Below are positions 1-5,060 of a DNA stretch of 6,419 nucleotides, piece by piece. The stretch is from positions 3,479 through 9,897 of the forward strand of contig VBLV01000267.1 of assembly GCA_005879045.1 (NCBI GenBank). Reading direction: 5' to 3'. This DNA is from Methanobacteriota archaeon (lineage in GTDB: Archaea; Thermoplasmatota; Thermoplasmata; RBG-16-68-12). How positions within the stretch are numbered: position 1 is the stretch's first letter; every line of letters begins with the position of its first letter. The notes beneath the pieces are model-generated. The model ran no database searches and was not told the origin of the DNA. It saw only the letters and a list, made by a program, of their open reading frames with translations. A program made the translations under genes and the position numbers.

Positions 1-293
1 ATTGCCTCATCGTCCTGATTTCGCCCCTCCAGGATCGGGCGGCGCTGAACGCGGTGATCGCGATGGAGGCTCGCGGATACGATGTGGCGATTGTCTCGCC
101 GTCCCCGCTCGCGATTGAGTGGAGGCTCGGCGAACAGCGGCCGGAGGACCAGACCGCCCTTCGGATCCTGCGGATGGAACGGGACAACCTGATCTCGCAG
201 CTGCGACGCGTCGCGCAAGTCGTCGATTGGGACCCGGCGACCCCGTTGGCGCTCGCCCTCCGGAGGATCGGCACATGGCCTCGACCCAGCTGA
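1..293 (+). CDS. DUF58 domain protein, C-terminal part (5' end outside window)
   Basis: The reading frame is open from base 3 to the TGA at 291-293, so this is the 3' end of a longer gene. The visible 96 residues read as a hydrophobic strand (CLIVLISPL), a helix, a second strand ending VAIVSPSPLAIEW, then an ILRMERDNLISQLRR helix followed by VVDWDPATPLALAL. That order (late strand with VSP, an R..R.ER helix, then VVDWDP..PL) matches the C-terminal end of archaeal DUF58 proteins (COG1721, von Willebrand A-like fold). Family members usually sit beside MoxR AAA ATPases and are often membrane-anchored; their biochemical role is poorly defined. The end overlaps the next gene by 19 bases, so the two are probably co-transcribed and translationally coupled. 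The metal-site half of the domain is not in the window. The family call rests on remembered motif pattern, not on a search. Confidence 0.72.
   Translation, partial: CLIVLISPLQDRAALNAVIAMEARGYDVAIVSPSPLAIEWRLGEQRPEDQTALRILRMERDNLISQLRRVAQVVDWDPATPLALALRRIGTWPRPS
262..269 (+). promoter_or_regulatory. Shine-Dalgarno site deciding the start at 275
   Basis: GGAGGATC ends 5 bases before the ATG at 275 and is one base away from the archaeal consensus GGAGGTGATC. It lies inside the end of the DUF58 gene, and it supports ATG 275 over any start further upstream in the same frame, where the translation becomes Arg/Pro-rich and antisense-like. Confidence 0.7.
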
Positions 294-841
294 TCCCACC
301 CTCGCTGCGGGCCGCGCCCGTCGTGACGCTGGCCCTGCTGGTCGGATGGGCCGTCCTCGACGTGTCCGCGATTGGAGACGGTCGATGGGCGGCTGCCCTA
401 CTGGCCATCCTCGGGATCGGGGCTGCGGCCGTCATCCTATCCGTCGTCTTGCGTTGGAGGGGCATTCGGCCCATCGGTCTCCTCGCGATCGGCGCCGCCT
501 ACGTCGGGGCGCACGCATTCGTGCTCGGCGTCCAACTCGTGCCGGCGCTCGTGTTTCTTTCGCTTGTGATCAGTCAGGCGGAGCTGCGGATTCTGGCTGA
601 GCGATTCGCGCCCCTCTATGAAACCGCAAGTCGAATCAACGGTGCGCTCGGTCGCGCCATCCTGCGCCTGATCATCGCGGCGGTCCTCTCCGTCGTCGTG
701 CCAATCCTCGCCGCGGACCTCGCCTTAGCGGGCATCGTGCCCGCGACGACGATTTCGACTGCGATCGCGCTGGCGGGCGCGTTGGTGGCGGTGGTCGCAC
801 TCCTCGCGCTGATGCCGTCCCTGAGCCGCCGTGCCACTTGA
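275..841 (+). CDS. Six-helix integral membrane protein of a DUF58 operon, unknown function
   Basis: I do not recognise a named family. The 188-residue product is almost entirely hydrophobic, with likely membrane segments at about residues 14-32, 38-58, 66-84, 86-100, 129-152 and 158-180. A polar stretch at about 102-128 (rich in E, R and S, with AERFAPLYE) forms the only sizeable loop. There is no signal peptide distinct from the first helix and no Cys. The ATG at 275 is chosen because GGAGGATC stands just upstream and because the residues before it in frame look like shadow translation. The start lies 16 bases before the end of the stop codon region of the DUF58 gene (19-base overlap), which implies translational coupling. 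In archaea, MoxR/DUF58 clusters commonly carry small multi-helix membrane proteins as downstream members, so a role as membrane partner of the DUF58 protein is a reasonable inference and nothing more. Confidence 0.75.
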   Translation: MASTQLIPPSLRAAPVVTLALLVGWAVLDVSAIGDGRWAAALLAILGIGAAAVILSVVLRWRGIRPIGLLAIGAAYVGAHAFVLGVQLVPALVFLSLVISQAELRILAERFAPLYETASRINGALGRAILRLIIAAVLSVVVPILAADLALAGIVPATTISTAIALAGALVAVVALLALMPSLSRRAT

Positions 842-860
842 CCCCGGGCCGACTGCGTCT

Positions 861-1325
861 CTACCGGGACGTCGAGAACAGGCTTCGGAAGAATCCTCTC
901 AGCTTGCCGATTCGAAGGACATCGCTCAGGATGGTCAGCAATTGCCGATCGGCCTTCGCCTGCGCCCGTTCGTACATCTCCTGAATCAACGGGATGACGC
1001 GTCGTTGGTAGTCGAGGAGGTTGCGCCACTGGAAGCCCGCGATGGCGAGGGAAACGGCGATGGTCCAGATCGCGGGAACGCCCTGGAGGAGCGGATGGAG
1101 CCAGGTCGGGAGGTAGGCCCTCAAGCTGATCATCACGATCCAAAAGGCGGGAATCGCGGTCGCGATCGTGCACTTGATGCGATCCCACGTGTGGCGTTTC
1201 TTGATCGTGGTCAAGAGGAATCGGAGCGTCTCGAGCTCCGCCTGCCGTTCGTTCGAGCGACGGAGGTGCGCCGCCAATGCCGCCCTATCGGCGTGCTCGG
1301 CAGCCCGACGCCTGAAGATTCTCAT
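861..1325 (-). CDS. Small protein with two membrane helices, unknown function
   Basis: The 154-residue product is not recognised. It has a basic amphipathic N-terminal region (about residues 4-50, rich in R, A, E; could form a helix or short coiled coil), a membrane segment at about 52-72, a short loop with YLPTWLHP, a second membrane segment at about 83-99, and a charged C-terminal region (100-154) with repeated basic residues. The two hydrophobic segments are well formed in this frame, whereas the overlapping plus-strand frames give low-complexity shadow protein. The start ATG at 1325 is preceded by GAGAGGTC with a 5-6 base gap, a good Shine-Dalgarno site. The gene is convergent with the membrane protein gene ending at 841, with only 19 bases between the stops. 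A positive-inside reading would put both ends in the cytoplasm as a helical hairpin. Function cannot be inferred. Confidence 0.66.
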   Translation of the reverse strand: MRIFRRRAAEHADRAALAAHLRRSNERQAELETLRFLLTTIKKRHTWDRIKCTIATAIPAFWIVMISLRAYLPTWLHPLLQGVPAIWTIAVSLAIAGFQWRNLLDYQRRVIPLIQEMYERAQAKADRQLLTILSDVLRIGKLRGFFRSLFSTSR

Positions 1326-1454
1326 TCTGCGACCTCTCGATCCGTTCTGTCAAGAAGGAATGAAAACTTTGGTACAGACAAAATCGTCGTCAACGCAGGC
1401 CACATGACTTCAGGCGGATAAAAGGGGCCGCAGCGCCAATCTCCGCCCGCCCGA

Positions 1455-1470
1455 TAGGAAAGGATAAATT
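1455..1470 (+). promoter_or_regulatory. Archaeal BRE/TATA-type promoter of the tRNA-Asp gene
   Basis: A purine-rich stretch (AGGAAAGG, BRE-like) is followed by ATAAATT, the only A/T-rich hexamer immediately before the tRNA. Its centre is about 30 bases upstream of the first tRNA base, the spacing expected for TBP/TFB-driven transcription starting a few bases before the mature 5' end. Confidence 0.6.
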
Positions 1471-1496
1471 GGGCTCCAAACTTTGCGACGGCCGCT

Positions 1497-1569
1497 GCCC
1501 CGGTGGTCTAGCGGTCTATGATCCCGGCCTGTCGAGCCGGGTGCTCGGGTTCGAATCCCGACCGGGGCG
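1497..1569 (+). tRNA. tRNA-Asp (anticodon GTC)
   Basis: The 73-base sequence folds as a complete cloverleaf. The acceptor stem is a perfect 7-bp pairing of GCCCCGG (1497-1503) with CCGGGGC (1562-1568). The anticodon stem is a perfect 5-bp CCGGC/GCCGG enclosing the loop CTGTCGA, giving anticodon GTC, which reads both Asp codons. The T arm is TCGGG/CCCGA around TTCGAAT. The D arm is weaker, with AGCGG in the loop as usual. The discriminator base is G73, the identity base expected for tRNA-Asp. No CCA is encoded and there is no intron. A TATA-like box lies about 30 bases upstream and a T-rich run about 20 bases downstream. Confidence 0.96.
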
Positions 1570-1577
1570 TTCTACCA

Positions 1578-1817
1578 TTACTTCTTGGCTTTTTCCTTCT
1601 TAGCATCTTCCAGGATTTTCCTCTTTGCGAGTTCGGGGTTCTGGATGTACAAGATGATCGCGTTCGCGTGACCATGTCCCAGCCCGCAGTCCGATTTGAG
1701 CCACCCCAGTAGCTCGCTGTGTTTGGCAAGACCCTTCTCTTTCGCCAGTGCTCGGTAGTATTCCGGATCCTTGCCAGTCTTGGCTTTGATGTTGTCGATG
1801 TATGCTTTGTAGGTCAT
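1578..1817 (-). CDS. DUF4287 family small protein
   Basis: The 79-residue protein matches the DUF4287 pattern along nearly its full length: an N-terminal MTYKAYIDNIKAKTGKDPE with the tyrosine pair at 20-21, a Lys-rich middle, W39-L40-K41, and the hallmark GLGHGHANAI (residues 46-55). The C-terminus is a Lys/Glu tail ending KKEKAKK. The function of DUF4287 is unknown; some bacterial members are fused to a DUF5655 domain, and family members are small soluble proteins. ATG 1817 is preferred over an in-frame TTG at 1847 because GGTGA lies just upstream and because the family normally starts at M-[ST]-[YF]-x-x-Y. The gene is convergent with tRNA-Asp, 8 bases from its 3' end, and is visibly less GC-rich than the rest of the window, which together raise the possibility of acquisition at the tRNA gene. 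Confidence 0.9.
   Translation of the reverse strand: MTYKAYIDNIKAKTGKDPEYYRALAKEKGLAKHSELLGWLKSDCGLGHGHANAIILYIQNPELAKRKILEDAKKEKAKK
1590..1600 (+). terminator. T-rich run, probable tRNA terminator
   Basis: TTTTTCCTTCT begins 21 bases after the tRNA 3' end. Archaeal RNA polymerase terminates at oligo-T on the non-template strand, so this is a plausible terminator. The same bases encode the Lys-rich C-terminus of the convergent DUF4287 gene, whose AAG/AAA codons supply the T run. Confidence 0.4.
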
Positions 1818-1821
1818 GACT

Positions 1822-1826
1822 TCACC
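1822..1826 (-). promoter_or_regulatory. Shine-Dalgarno site supporting ATG 1817
   Basis: On the minus strand GGTGA precedes ATG 1817 by 4 bases. It is part of the archaeal GGAGGTGATC consensus. The spacing is a little short, but no comparable site precedes the alternative TTG at 1847. Confidence 0.45.
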
Positions 1827-1866
1827 GGATGCATCGGCCTTTGACAATTTGAATTCTTACTGTTTC

Positions 1867-1882
1867 CGAACCCGACCGGGCG
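1867..1882 (+). repeat. Imperfect copy of the tRNA-Asp 3' end
   Basis: CGAACCCGACCGGGCG repeats the tRNA-Asp 3' end at 1552-1569 (T loop, T stem, acceptor strand, discriminator) with all 16 bases matching if two single-base gaps are allowed. Both copies are followed shortly by GTTCTA or CGTTCTA. The two copies bracket the DUF4287 gene in the same orientation, the arrangement expected of attL/attR at a tRNA gene. The gaps and the short length mean chance similarity in GC-rich DNA is not excluded. No integrase gene is present between the copies. Confidence 0.3.
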
Positions 1883-2016
1883 ACGTTCTAGCGCGATTCC
1901 AAGACCCCGCTTGGCCGAGCAGGCGCGGACCCTTCCAGCGCGGTAGCGAGCTCGGACATCCCGTTCTTCCTCGACGATGCCGCTCCCCAAGTGTCCGCGA
2001 TGTTCGAGGGCCATTA

Positions 2017-2028
2017 GTTATTTAAGTT
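2017..2028 (+). promoter_or_regulatory. TATA-like box upstream of the CxxC protein gene
   Basis: GTTATTTAAGTT is a clear A/T-rich island in GC-rich sequence. With archaeal spacing, transcription would begin at about 2045-2052, just at the GGAGGT at 2050-2055. The wider stretch 1848-2040 holds no convincing gene: both strands give only short, atypical frames. Confidence 0.35.
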
Positions 2029-2040
2029 CTGTATCGCAAG

Positions 2041-2475
2041 TTGGTTGACGGAGGTCAGGGGCTGGGCGACGGCCTTTCGCCGGAGAACATCGCGCGGACG
2101 CTCGCCGCAATCGATGAGTTCGTCCGGTCCGCCGCCACACTCGATTGGGAGATGCCCTCCGAGCTTCTCGGGTCCCGACTGGACGGCGGAGCGCGGAAAC
2201 GATGTCCGAGGTGCCGCGGGCATCTGATCCTGAAAGAGCCGCGCATCTACGACGGTTCGTTGCATGCGGGCGGGCCAATCGTCGACCTCAATGGGGCTCC
2301 ACGCTCGAGACAAGCGCGCCTCATTGGAATCGGCCTCCGGGTGTCCTACGTCGAAGCCCTGCGGGGCCTGACGGAAGACGATGTCGCCTTCTTCGACCGG
2401 ATCACTGAGCTTCACCGGCTGTTCGGGGTGAAGTCTCTGAAGGAGTTCGCATCTAGTCCGGTGTCGAGGCCTTGA
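2041..2475 (+). CDS. Small protein with one CxxC knuckle, unknown function (start uncertain)
   Basis: Reading from TTG 2041 gives 144 residues. The frame ends in TGA at 2473-2475. I do not recognise a family. From the N-terminus there is an acidic/hydrophobic helix-like region (about 14-36), a single CPRC knuckle at residues 55-58 inside basic sequence (ARKRCPRCRG), a Gly/Pro-containing middle (72-90), and a well-formed C-terminal helical segment (about 94-137) with LTEDDVAFFDRITELHRLF. Only two Cys exist, so a zinc ribbon would need other ligands or dimerisation. Three starts are possible: TTG 2041 (no Shine-Dalgarno, before the expected transcript start), CTG 2062 (in frame, 6 bases after GGAGGT at 2050-2055), or ATG 2152 (removing the first 37 residues). 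The third codon positions are GC-rich as in neighbouring genes. The opposite-strand frame is Pro/Arg-rich and looks like a shadow. The 3' end overlaps the convergent VOC gene by 23 bases. Confidence 0.55.
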   Translation: MVDGGQGLGDGLSPENIARTLAAIDEFVRSAATLDWEMPSELLGSRLDGGARKRCPRCRGHLILKEPRIYDGSLHAGGPIVDLNGAPRSRQARLIGIGLRVSYVEALRGLTEDDVAFFDRITELHRLFGVKSLKEFASSPVSRP

Positions 2476-2857
2476 TCCGGCCGATCAGTTCGATCCAAAT
2501 TCCGTCGGGATCGCTCGCAAAGGCGAACTCATAGCGATCCTCCTTGAACGGCTCCACTTCCGGATGCGCCCCGCTTGCGACGATTTCCCGAAACGCCTGG
2601 TTGACGTCGCGCACCCGGAATGCGAGGTGGTCTAGCTCCTCCCCTTTGCGATAGCGAGTGAAGAACTTGCTGTCGGTGGGATACCAGTTGAGTTCTAACC
2701 GTTGCTCCGAATCCGGGCTCTTCAGTTCGACCCATATGCCTCCGTGACTCATCCGCCCTCGCCGCGTGACCTTCATGCCCATCACCTTCCGGTAGAATTG
2801 AATGGAACGTTCGAGGTCTCGGACCCGAATCCCAGTGTAGAAATATTTCGTGAGAAT
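2453..2857 (-). CDS. VOC superfamily (glyoxalase/dioxygenase fold) protein, apparent ATT start
   Basis: The protein shows both beta-alpha-beta-beta-beta halves of the vicinal oxygen chelate fold. Half one: FYTGIRVRDLERSIQFYRKV followed by MGMKV. Half two: LDHLAFRVRDVNQAFREIV, then DPDGIWIELI near the end. With the ATT at 2857 as residue 1 the length is 134, normal for the family. Likely metal ligands by analogy with glyoxalase I are E55 (RLELNW), H77 (DHLAF) and E123 (WIEL). The usual first ligand His is replaced by Tyr or Thr (Y7/T8), so the substrate cannot be assigned; lactoylglutathione lyase, a ring-cleavage dioxygenase relative or a resistance protein are all possible. No ATG, GTG or TTG lies in frame upstream of GTG 2785, and starting there would remove the first strand and helix, so ATT (where homologues have Met) is the most natural start. 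A TTAA box near 2887-2890 would allow a near-leaderless transcript. Confidence 0.85.
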   Translation of the reverse strand: MLTKYFYTGIRVRDLERSIQFYRKVMGMKVTRRGRMSHGGIWVELKSPDSEQRLELNWYPTDSKFFTRYRKGEELDHLAFRVRDVNQAFREIVASGAHPEVEPFKEDRYEFAFASDPDGIWIELIGRIKASTPD

Positions 2858-2991
2858 TCCCCCGTCCCGAAACGCTGTAATCCGCGTTAAGGTGACGGCG
2901 GCGGGTGAGTCCGACCAGGTTTGGCTTCGACGGCTTCGCGGCGGATAGTTTCACTGGTTCCTCCGCAATTGAACGTGCTCACGCGTGTACC

Positions 2992-3008
2992 GAAGCCAAG
3001 CTTTTTAG
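2992..3008 (+). promoter_or_regulatory. BRE/TATA-type promoter of the ABC exporter operon
   Basis: The purine/C stretch GAAGCCAAGC runs into TTTTTAG. The centre of the T/A box is about 28 bases before ATG 3033, so transcription would begin at or within a few bases of the start codon, giving a leaderless mRNA. No strong Shine-Dalgarno site precedes 3033, consistent with that reading. The 2858-3032 gap is shared with the divergent VOC gene. Confidence 0.5.
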
Positions 3009-3032
3009 CCGACAGCCACTTGGGGACGCGCC

Positions 3033-4112
3033 ATGTCGGCAGCCGTCACCCTCCGGCCTGAGGCCAAGAAGAAGGCCGCGATGTCGCGTGCATCGAAGGA
3101 TTCCGTCATCGATGTCCAGCACCTCGTCAAGGTCTACGGGGGTCGCGGCCAAGAGGAAATCAAGGCCGTCAACGACGTGAGCTTCTCCGTTGGCGAGGGC
3201 GAGTTCTTCGGTTTCCTCGGGCCCAACGGGGCCGGAAAGACGACGGTCATCCGGATCATCACGACCCTGCTCGCGAAGACGAGCGGCTCCGTCCACGTCG
3301 CGGGCCTTGATGTCGAGCGAGATGGGCTGGACATCCGGCGCATGATCGGCTACACGGGACAATCCATCGGGGTCGATGGAGAACTCACCGGACGGGAGAA
3401 CCTCTGGTTGATCGGACGGCTCTACCACATGCCCAACTCGCTTGTGGACGAGCGCGTCGAGGAGCTCCTCGAGGTTTTGCAGTTGAAAGATGCCGCGGAC
3501 CGCCGCGCGTACACGTACTCGGGCGGGATGCGCCGCAGGCTCGACTTGGGTGCCGGGCTCGTGCATCACCCCCGAGTCCTGTTCCTCGACGAGCCCACGA
3601 CCGGCCTCGACCCTCAGACGAGGGCCGCGGTGTGGGAGTACCTGCGTCGCCTCCACCGGGAGGAGAAGATGACGATCTTCCTCACGACCCAGTACATGGA
3701 AGAGGCGGACCAGCTCTGCCAGCGGATCGCGATCATCGACCTGGGCAAGATCGTCGCCGAGGGAAGTCCCGCGGAGTTGAAGGCCGCGATCGGCGCGGAC
3801 ATCATCACCGTCCGGATTACCCGCGACGAGGCGTTCGAGCAGAGCCGGAACCGGGCCCTCGAGATCGCGCGGACGGTCTCCGGCGTGAGTCGGGCATCGA
3901 TTTTCGACGAGGGCGTGAGCGCGTACACCGCGGATGGCGGCGCGACGCTCCTCGAAGTCCTGCGCCGACTCGACGCGGAGAAGGTCCCCGTCCATCAGGT
4001 CGCGCTCGCACATCCCACGCTCGACGAGGTCTTCCTGCAGCACACGGGGCGGCAGATGCGCGTCGAGGAAGTGAAACCGATGTCGCGCTCATTCGGCAGG
4101 CGGAGGCGGTAA
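3033..4112 (+). CDS. ABC exporter ATP-binding protein, DrrA type
   Basis: This 359-residue protein is the ATPase of an ABC-2 type exporter. Motifs in order: an aromatic Y35 for adenine stacking, Walker A GPNGAGKTT (63-71), Q-loop Q110 in GYTGQS, signature YSGGMRRRL (162-170), Walker B VLFLDE (182-187) followed by PTTGLD, and a switch region TTQYMEEAD (218-226). Gln220 stands where most ABC ATPases have the switch His; DrrA-type proteins commonly have TTQY, so this supports the subfamily rather than loss of activity. A C-terminal extension (about 240-345) ends in the HPTLDEVFLQHTGR element typical of DrrA and related exporters. The first 23 residues are a basic extension; a second ATG (residue 17, base 3081) is possible, but the promoter spacing fits 3033. 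The permease gene starts 1 base after the stop. Family knowledge: such pairs export hydrophobic drugs, lipids or other amphiphiles. The substrate here is unknown, and no biosynthetic genes adjoin it. Confidence 0.96.
   Translation: MSAAVTLRPEAKKKAAMSRASKDSVIDVQHLVKVYGGRGQEEIKAVNDVSFSVGEGEFFGFLGPNGAGKTTVIRIITTLLAKTSGSVHVAGLDVERDGLDIRRMIGYTGQSIGVDGELTGRENLWLIGRLYHMPNSLVDERVEELLEVLQLKDAADRRAYTYSGGMRRRLDLGAGLVHHPRVLFLDEPTTGLDPQTRAAVWEYLRRLHREEKMTIFLTTQYMEEADQLCQRIAIIDLGKIVAEGSPAELKAAIGADIITVRITRDEAFEQSRNRALEIARTVSGVSRASIFDEGVSAYTADGGATLLEVLRRLDAEKVPVHQVALAHPTLDEVFLQHTGRQMRVEEVKPMSRSFGRRRR
4102..4110 (+). promoter_or_regulatory. Shine-Dalgarno site for the permease start
   Basis: GGAGGCGGT, formed by the last codons of the ATPase gene, ends 3 bases before ATG 4114 (7 bases from GGAGG). 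It supports this start and coupled translation of the two subunits. Confidence 0.6.
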
Positions 4113-4113
4113 C

Positions 4114-5013
4114 ATGGTCACGGACGTTGGACACGCACAACGGGTCATCATTGGGACACGAGATGAGGAATCGAGCGGCGGGGTCCTCACCGAGGTGGGC
4201 CTCGTCACGTGGCGGAGCCTGGTGAAGCTCACGAGGACTCCGGTCCTGTTGTTCTTCAGCCTCTTCATGCCGCTGATCTGGCTCGTCATGTTCAGCCAGA
4301 CCTTCGGCACGGTCTTCTCGTCGGCCACCAGCGGAGGCCTCCCCGGTGGTCCAGCAGCAACGCCGCTCCCCTACGACTACGTCGCCGTGCTTCTGCCGGG
4401 GATCACGGTCATGACTGCCATCCAGAGCGCGTCTCAGTCGGGCTTCGGGATGGTCGCGGACCTCGAGTCCGGATTCATGGACAAGTTCTTCGTCGCGCCG
4501 ATCCGCCGAAGCAGCGTCCTGGCGGGCAAGCTCCTCGCGGATGGCCTGCGGATGGCGGCCCAAGCCGGGATCATCCTGGGCATCGCGGCGATCCTGACGC
4601 TCTTCGGCTGGCGCATCCCGTTCGCGACGGGGGTCATGGGCGCCGTGCTGATCATGCTCCTTGCGGCCGCCTTCGGCGTCGCTGCGGCCGCCTTCGGCGT
4701 CGCTTTCTCGGGCCTCTCGAACACGGTCGCGCTGCGGACGAAGAACACCGAGTCGACGATGATGGTGAGCTTCTCCCTCACGTTCCCGCTCCTGTTCTTG
4801 AGCACGGCGATGCTCCCCAAGGCGCTCCTGCCTGCCTGGGTCCAGAGTTTCTCGACGGTCAACCCGGTCAGCTACATGGCCGATGCCGCCCGTGCGCTAA
4901 TCCTGACCGGCTTCGACTGGGCGGCGATCGGGAACGCGTTCGTCGCGATTGCGGCATTCGGCATCGTGCTAAACGGCCTGGCCATCATGGCCTTCCGCGC
5001 GCAGGGCAAGTGA
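4114..5013 (+). CDS. ABC-2 type exporter permease, DrrB type
   Basis: This 299-residue membrane subunit partners the ATPase immediately upstream. Six membrane segments are visible at about residues 43-62, 88-108, 149-167, 172-198, 216-238 and 271-293, after a cytosolic N-terminus of about 40 residues. Two conserved ABC-2 elements are clear: ESGFMDKFFVAPIRRSSVL with the following KLLADGLR (118-146), a cytoplasmic coupling region, and LPAWVQSFSTVNPVSYMAD (239-257), the DrrB/NodJ-like signature before the last helix. A Gly/Ala/Pro-rich external loop lies at 64-86. Length and order are normal for the family. Oddity: the fourth helix contains an exact in-frame duplication, AAAFGVA twice (184-197), encoded by two identical 21-base units. 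The operon ends here; the next gene is convergent, with 47 bases between stops. Confidence 0.95.
   Translation: MVTDVGHAQRVIIGTRDEESSGGVLTEVGLVTWRSLVKLTRTPVLLFFSLFMPLIWLVMFSQTFGTVFSSATSGGLPGGPAATPLPYDYVAVLLPGITVMTAIQSASQSGFGMVADLESGFMDKFFVAPIRRSSVLAGKLLADGLRMAAQAGIILGIAAILTLFGWRIPFATGVMGAVLIMLLAAAFGVAAAAFGVAFSGLSNTVALRTKNTESTMMVSFSLTFPLLFLSTAMLPKALLPAWVQSFSTVNPVSYMADAARALILTGFDWAAIGNAFVAIAAFGIVLNGLAIMAFRAQGK
4663..4704 (+). repeat. Exact 21-bp tandem duplication inside the permease gene
   Basis: Two identical, directly adjacent 21-base units (4663-4683 and 4684-4704), each starting GCGGCCGCC and ending GTCGCT, encode AAAFGVA twice. The duplication is in frame and adds seven residues, about two helical turns, to a membrane segment. 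Identity at every synonymous position shows a recent event or one maintained by slippage, not convergence of the protein sequence. Confidence 0.95.
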
Positions 5014-5060
5014 ACGAGGGAAAGGCTGCGGCCACGGCCGGGCCTCGCCGGCAAGGGCCG

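Noticed and set aside
1404..1824. The 10-mer CATGACTTCA at 1404-1413 and again at 1815-1824, flanking the tRNA/DUF4287 region
   Set aside because: Many exact 10-mer pairs are expected by chance in 6.4 kb, and the similarity does not extend usefully beyond the 10-mer.
1977..2048. Short plus-strand frame of 23 residues starting MPLPKCPRCSRAISYL, resembling the start of a zinc-ribbon protein just before the CxxC gene
   Set aside because: It stops after 23 codons, has no Shine-Dalgarno site, and its frame does not join the downstream gene without a frameshift. The TATA-like box lies inside it. It may be a gene remnant, but the evidence is too thin to annotate.
2014..2415. Minus-strand open frame of 133 residues opposite the CxxC protein gene
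   Set aside because: Its translation is Pro/Arg/Gly-rich without structural segments, as expected for the complement of a GC-rich coding frame. The plus-strand frame looks more like protein.
3690..3695. Gln220 in place of the switch His of the ABC ATPase, as a sign of a dead or unusual ATPase
   Set aside because: TTQY at this place is common in DrrA-type exporter ATPases, and all other catalytic motifs are intact.
2979..4043. Long minus-strand open frame of 354 residues opposite the ABC ATPase gene
   Set aside because: It is the complement of an unambiguous ATPase with all motifs intact. Long antisense frames are expected in GC-rich coding DNA.
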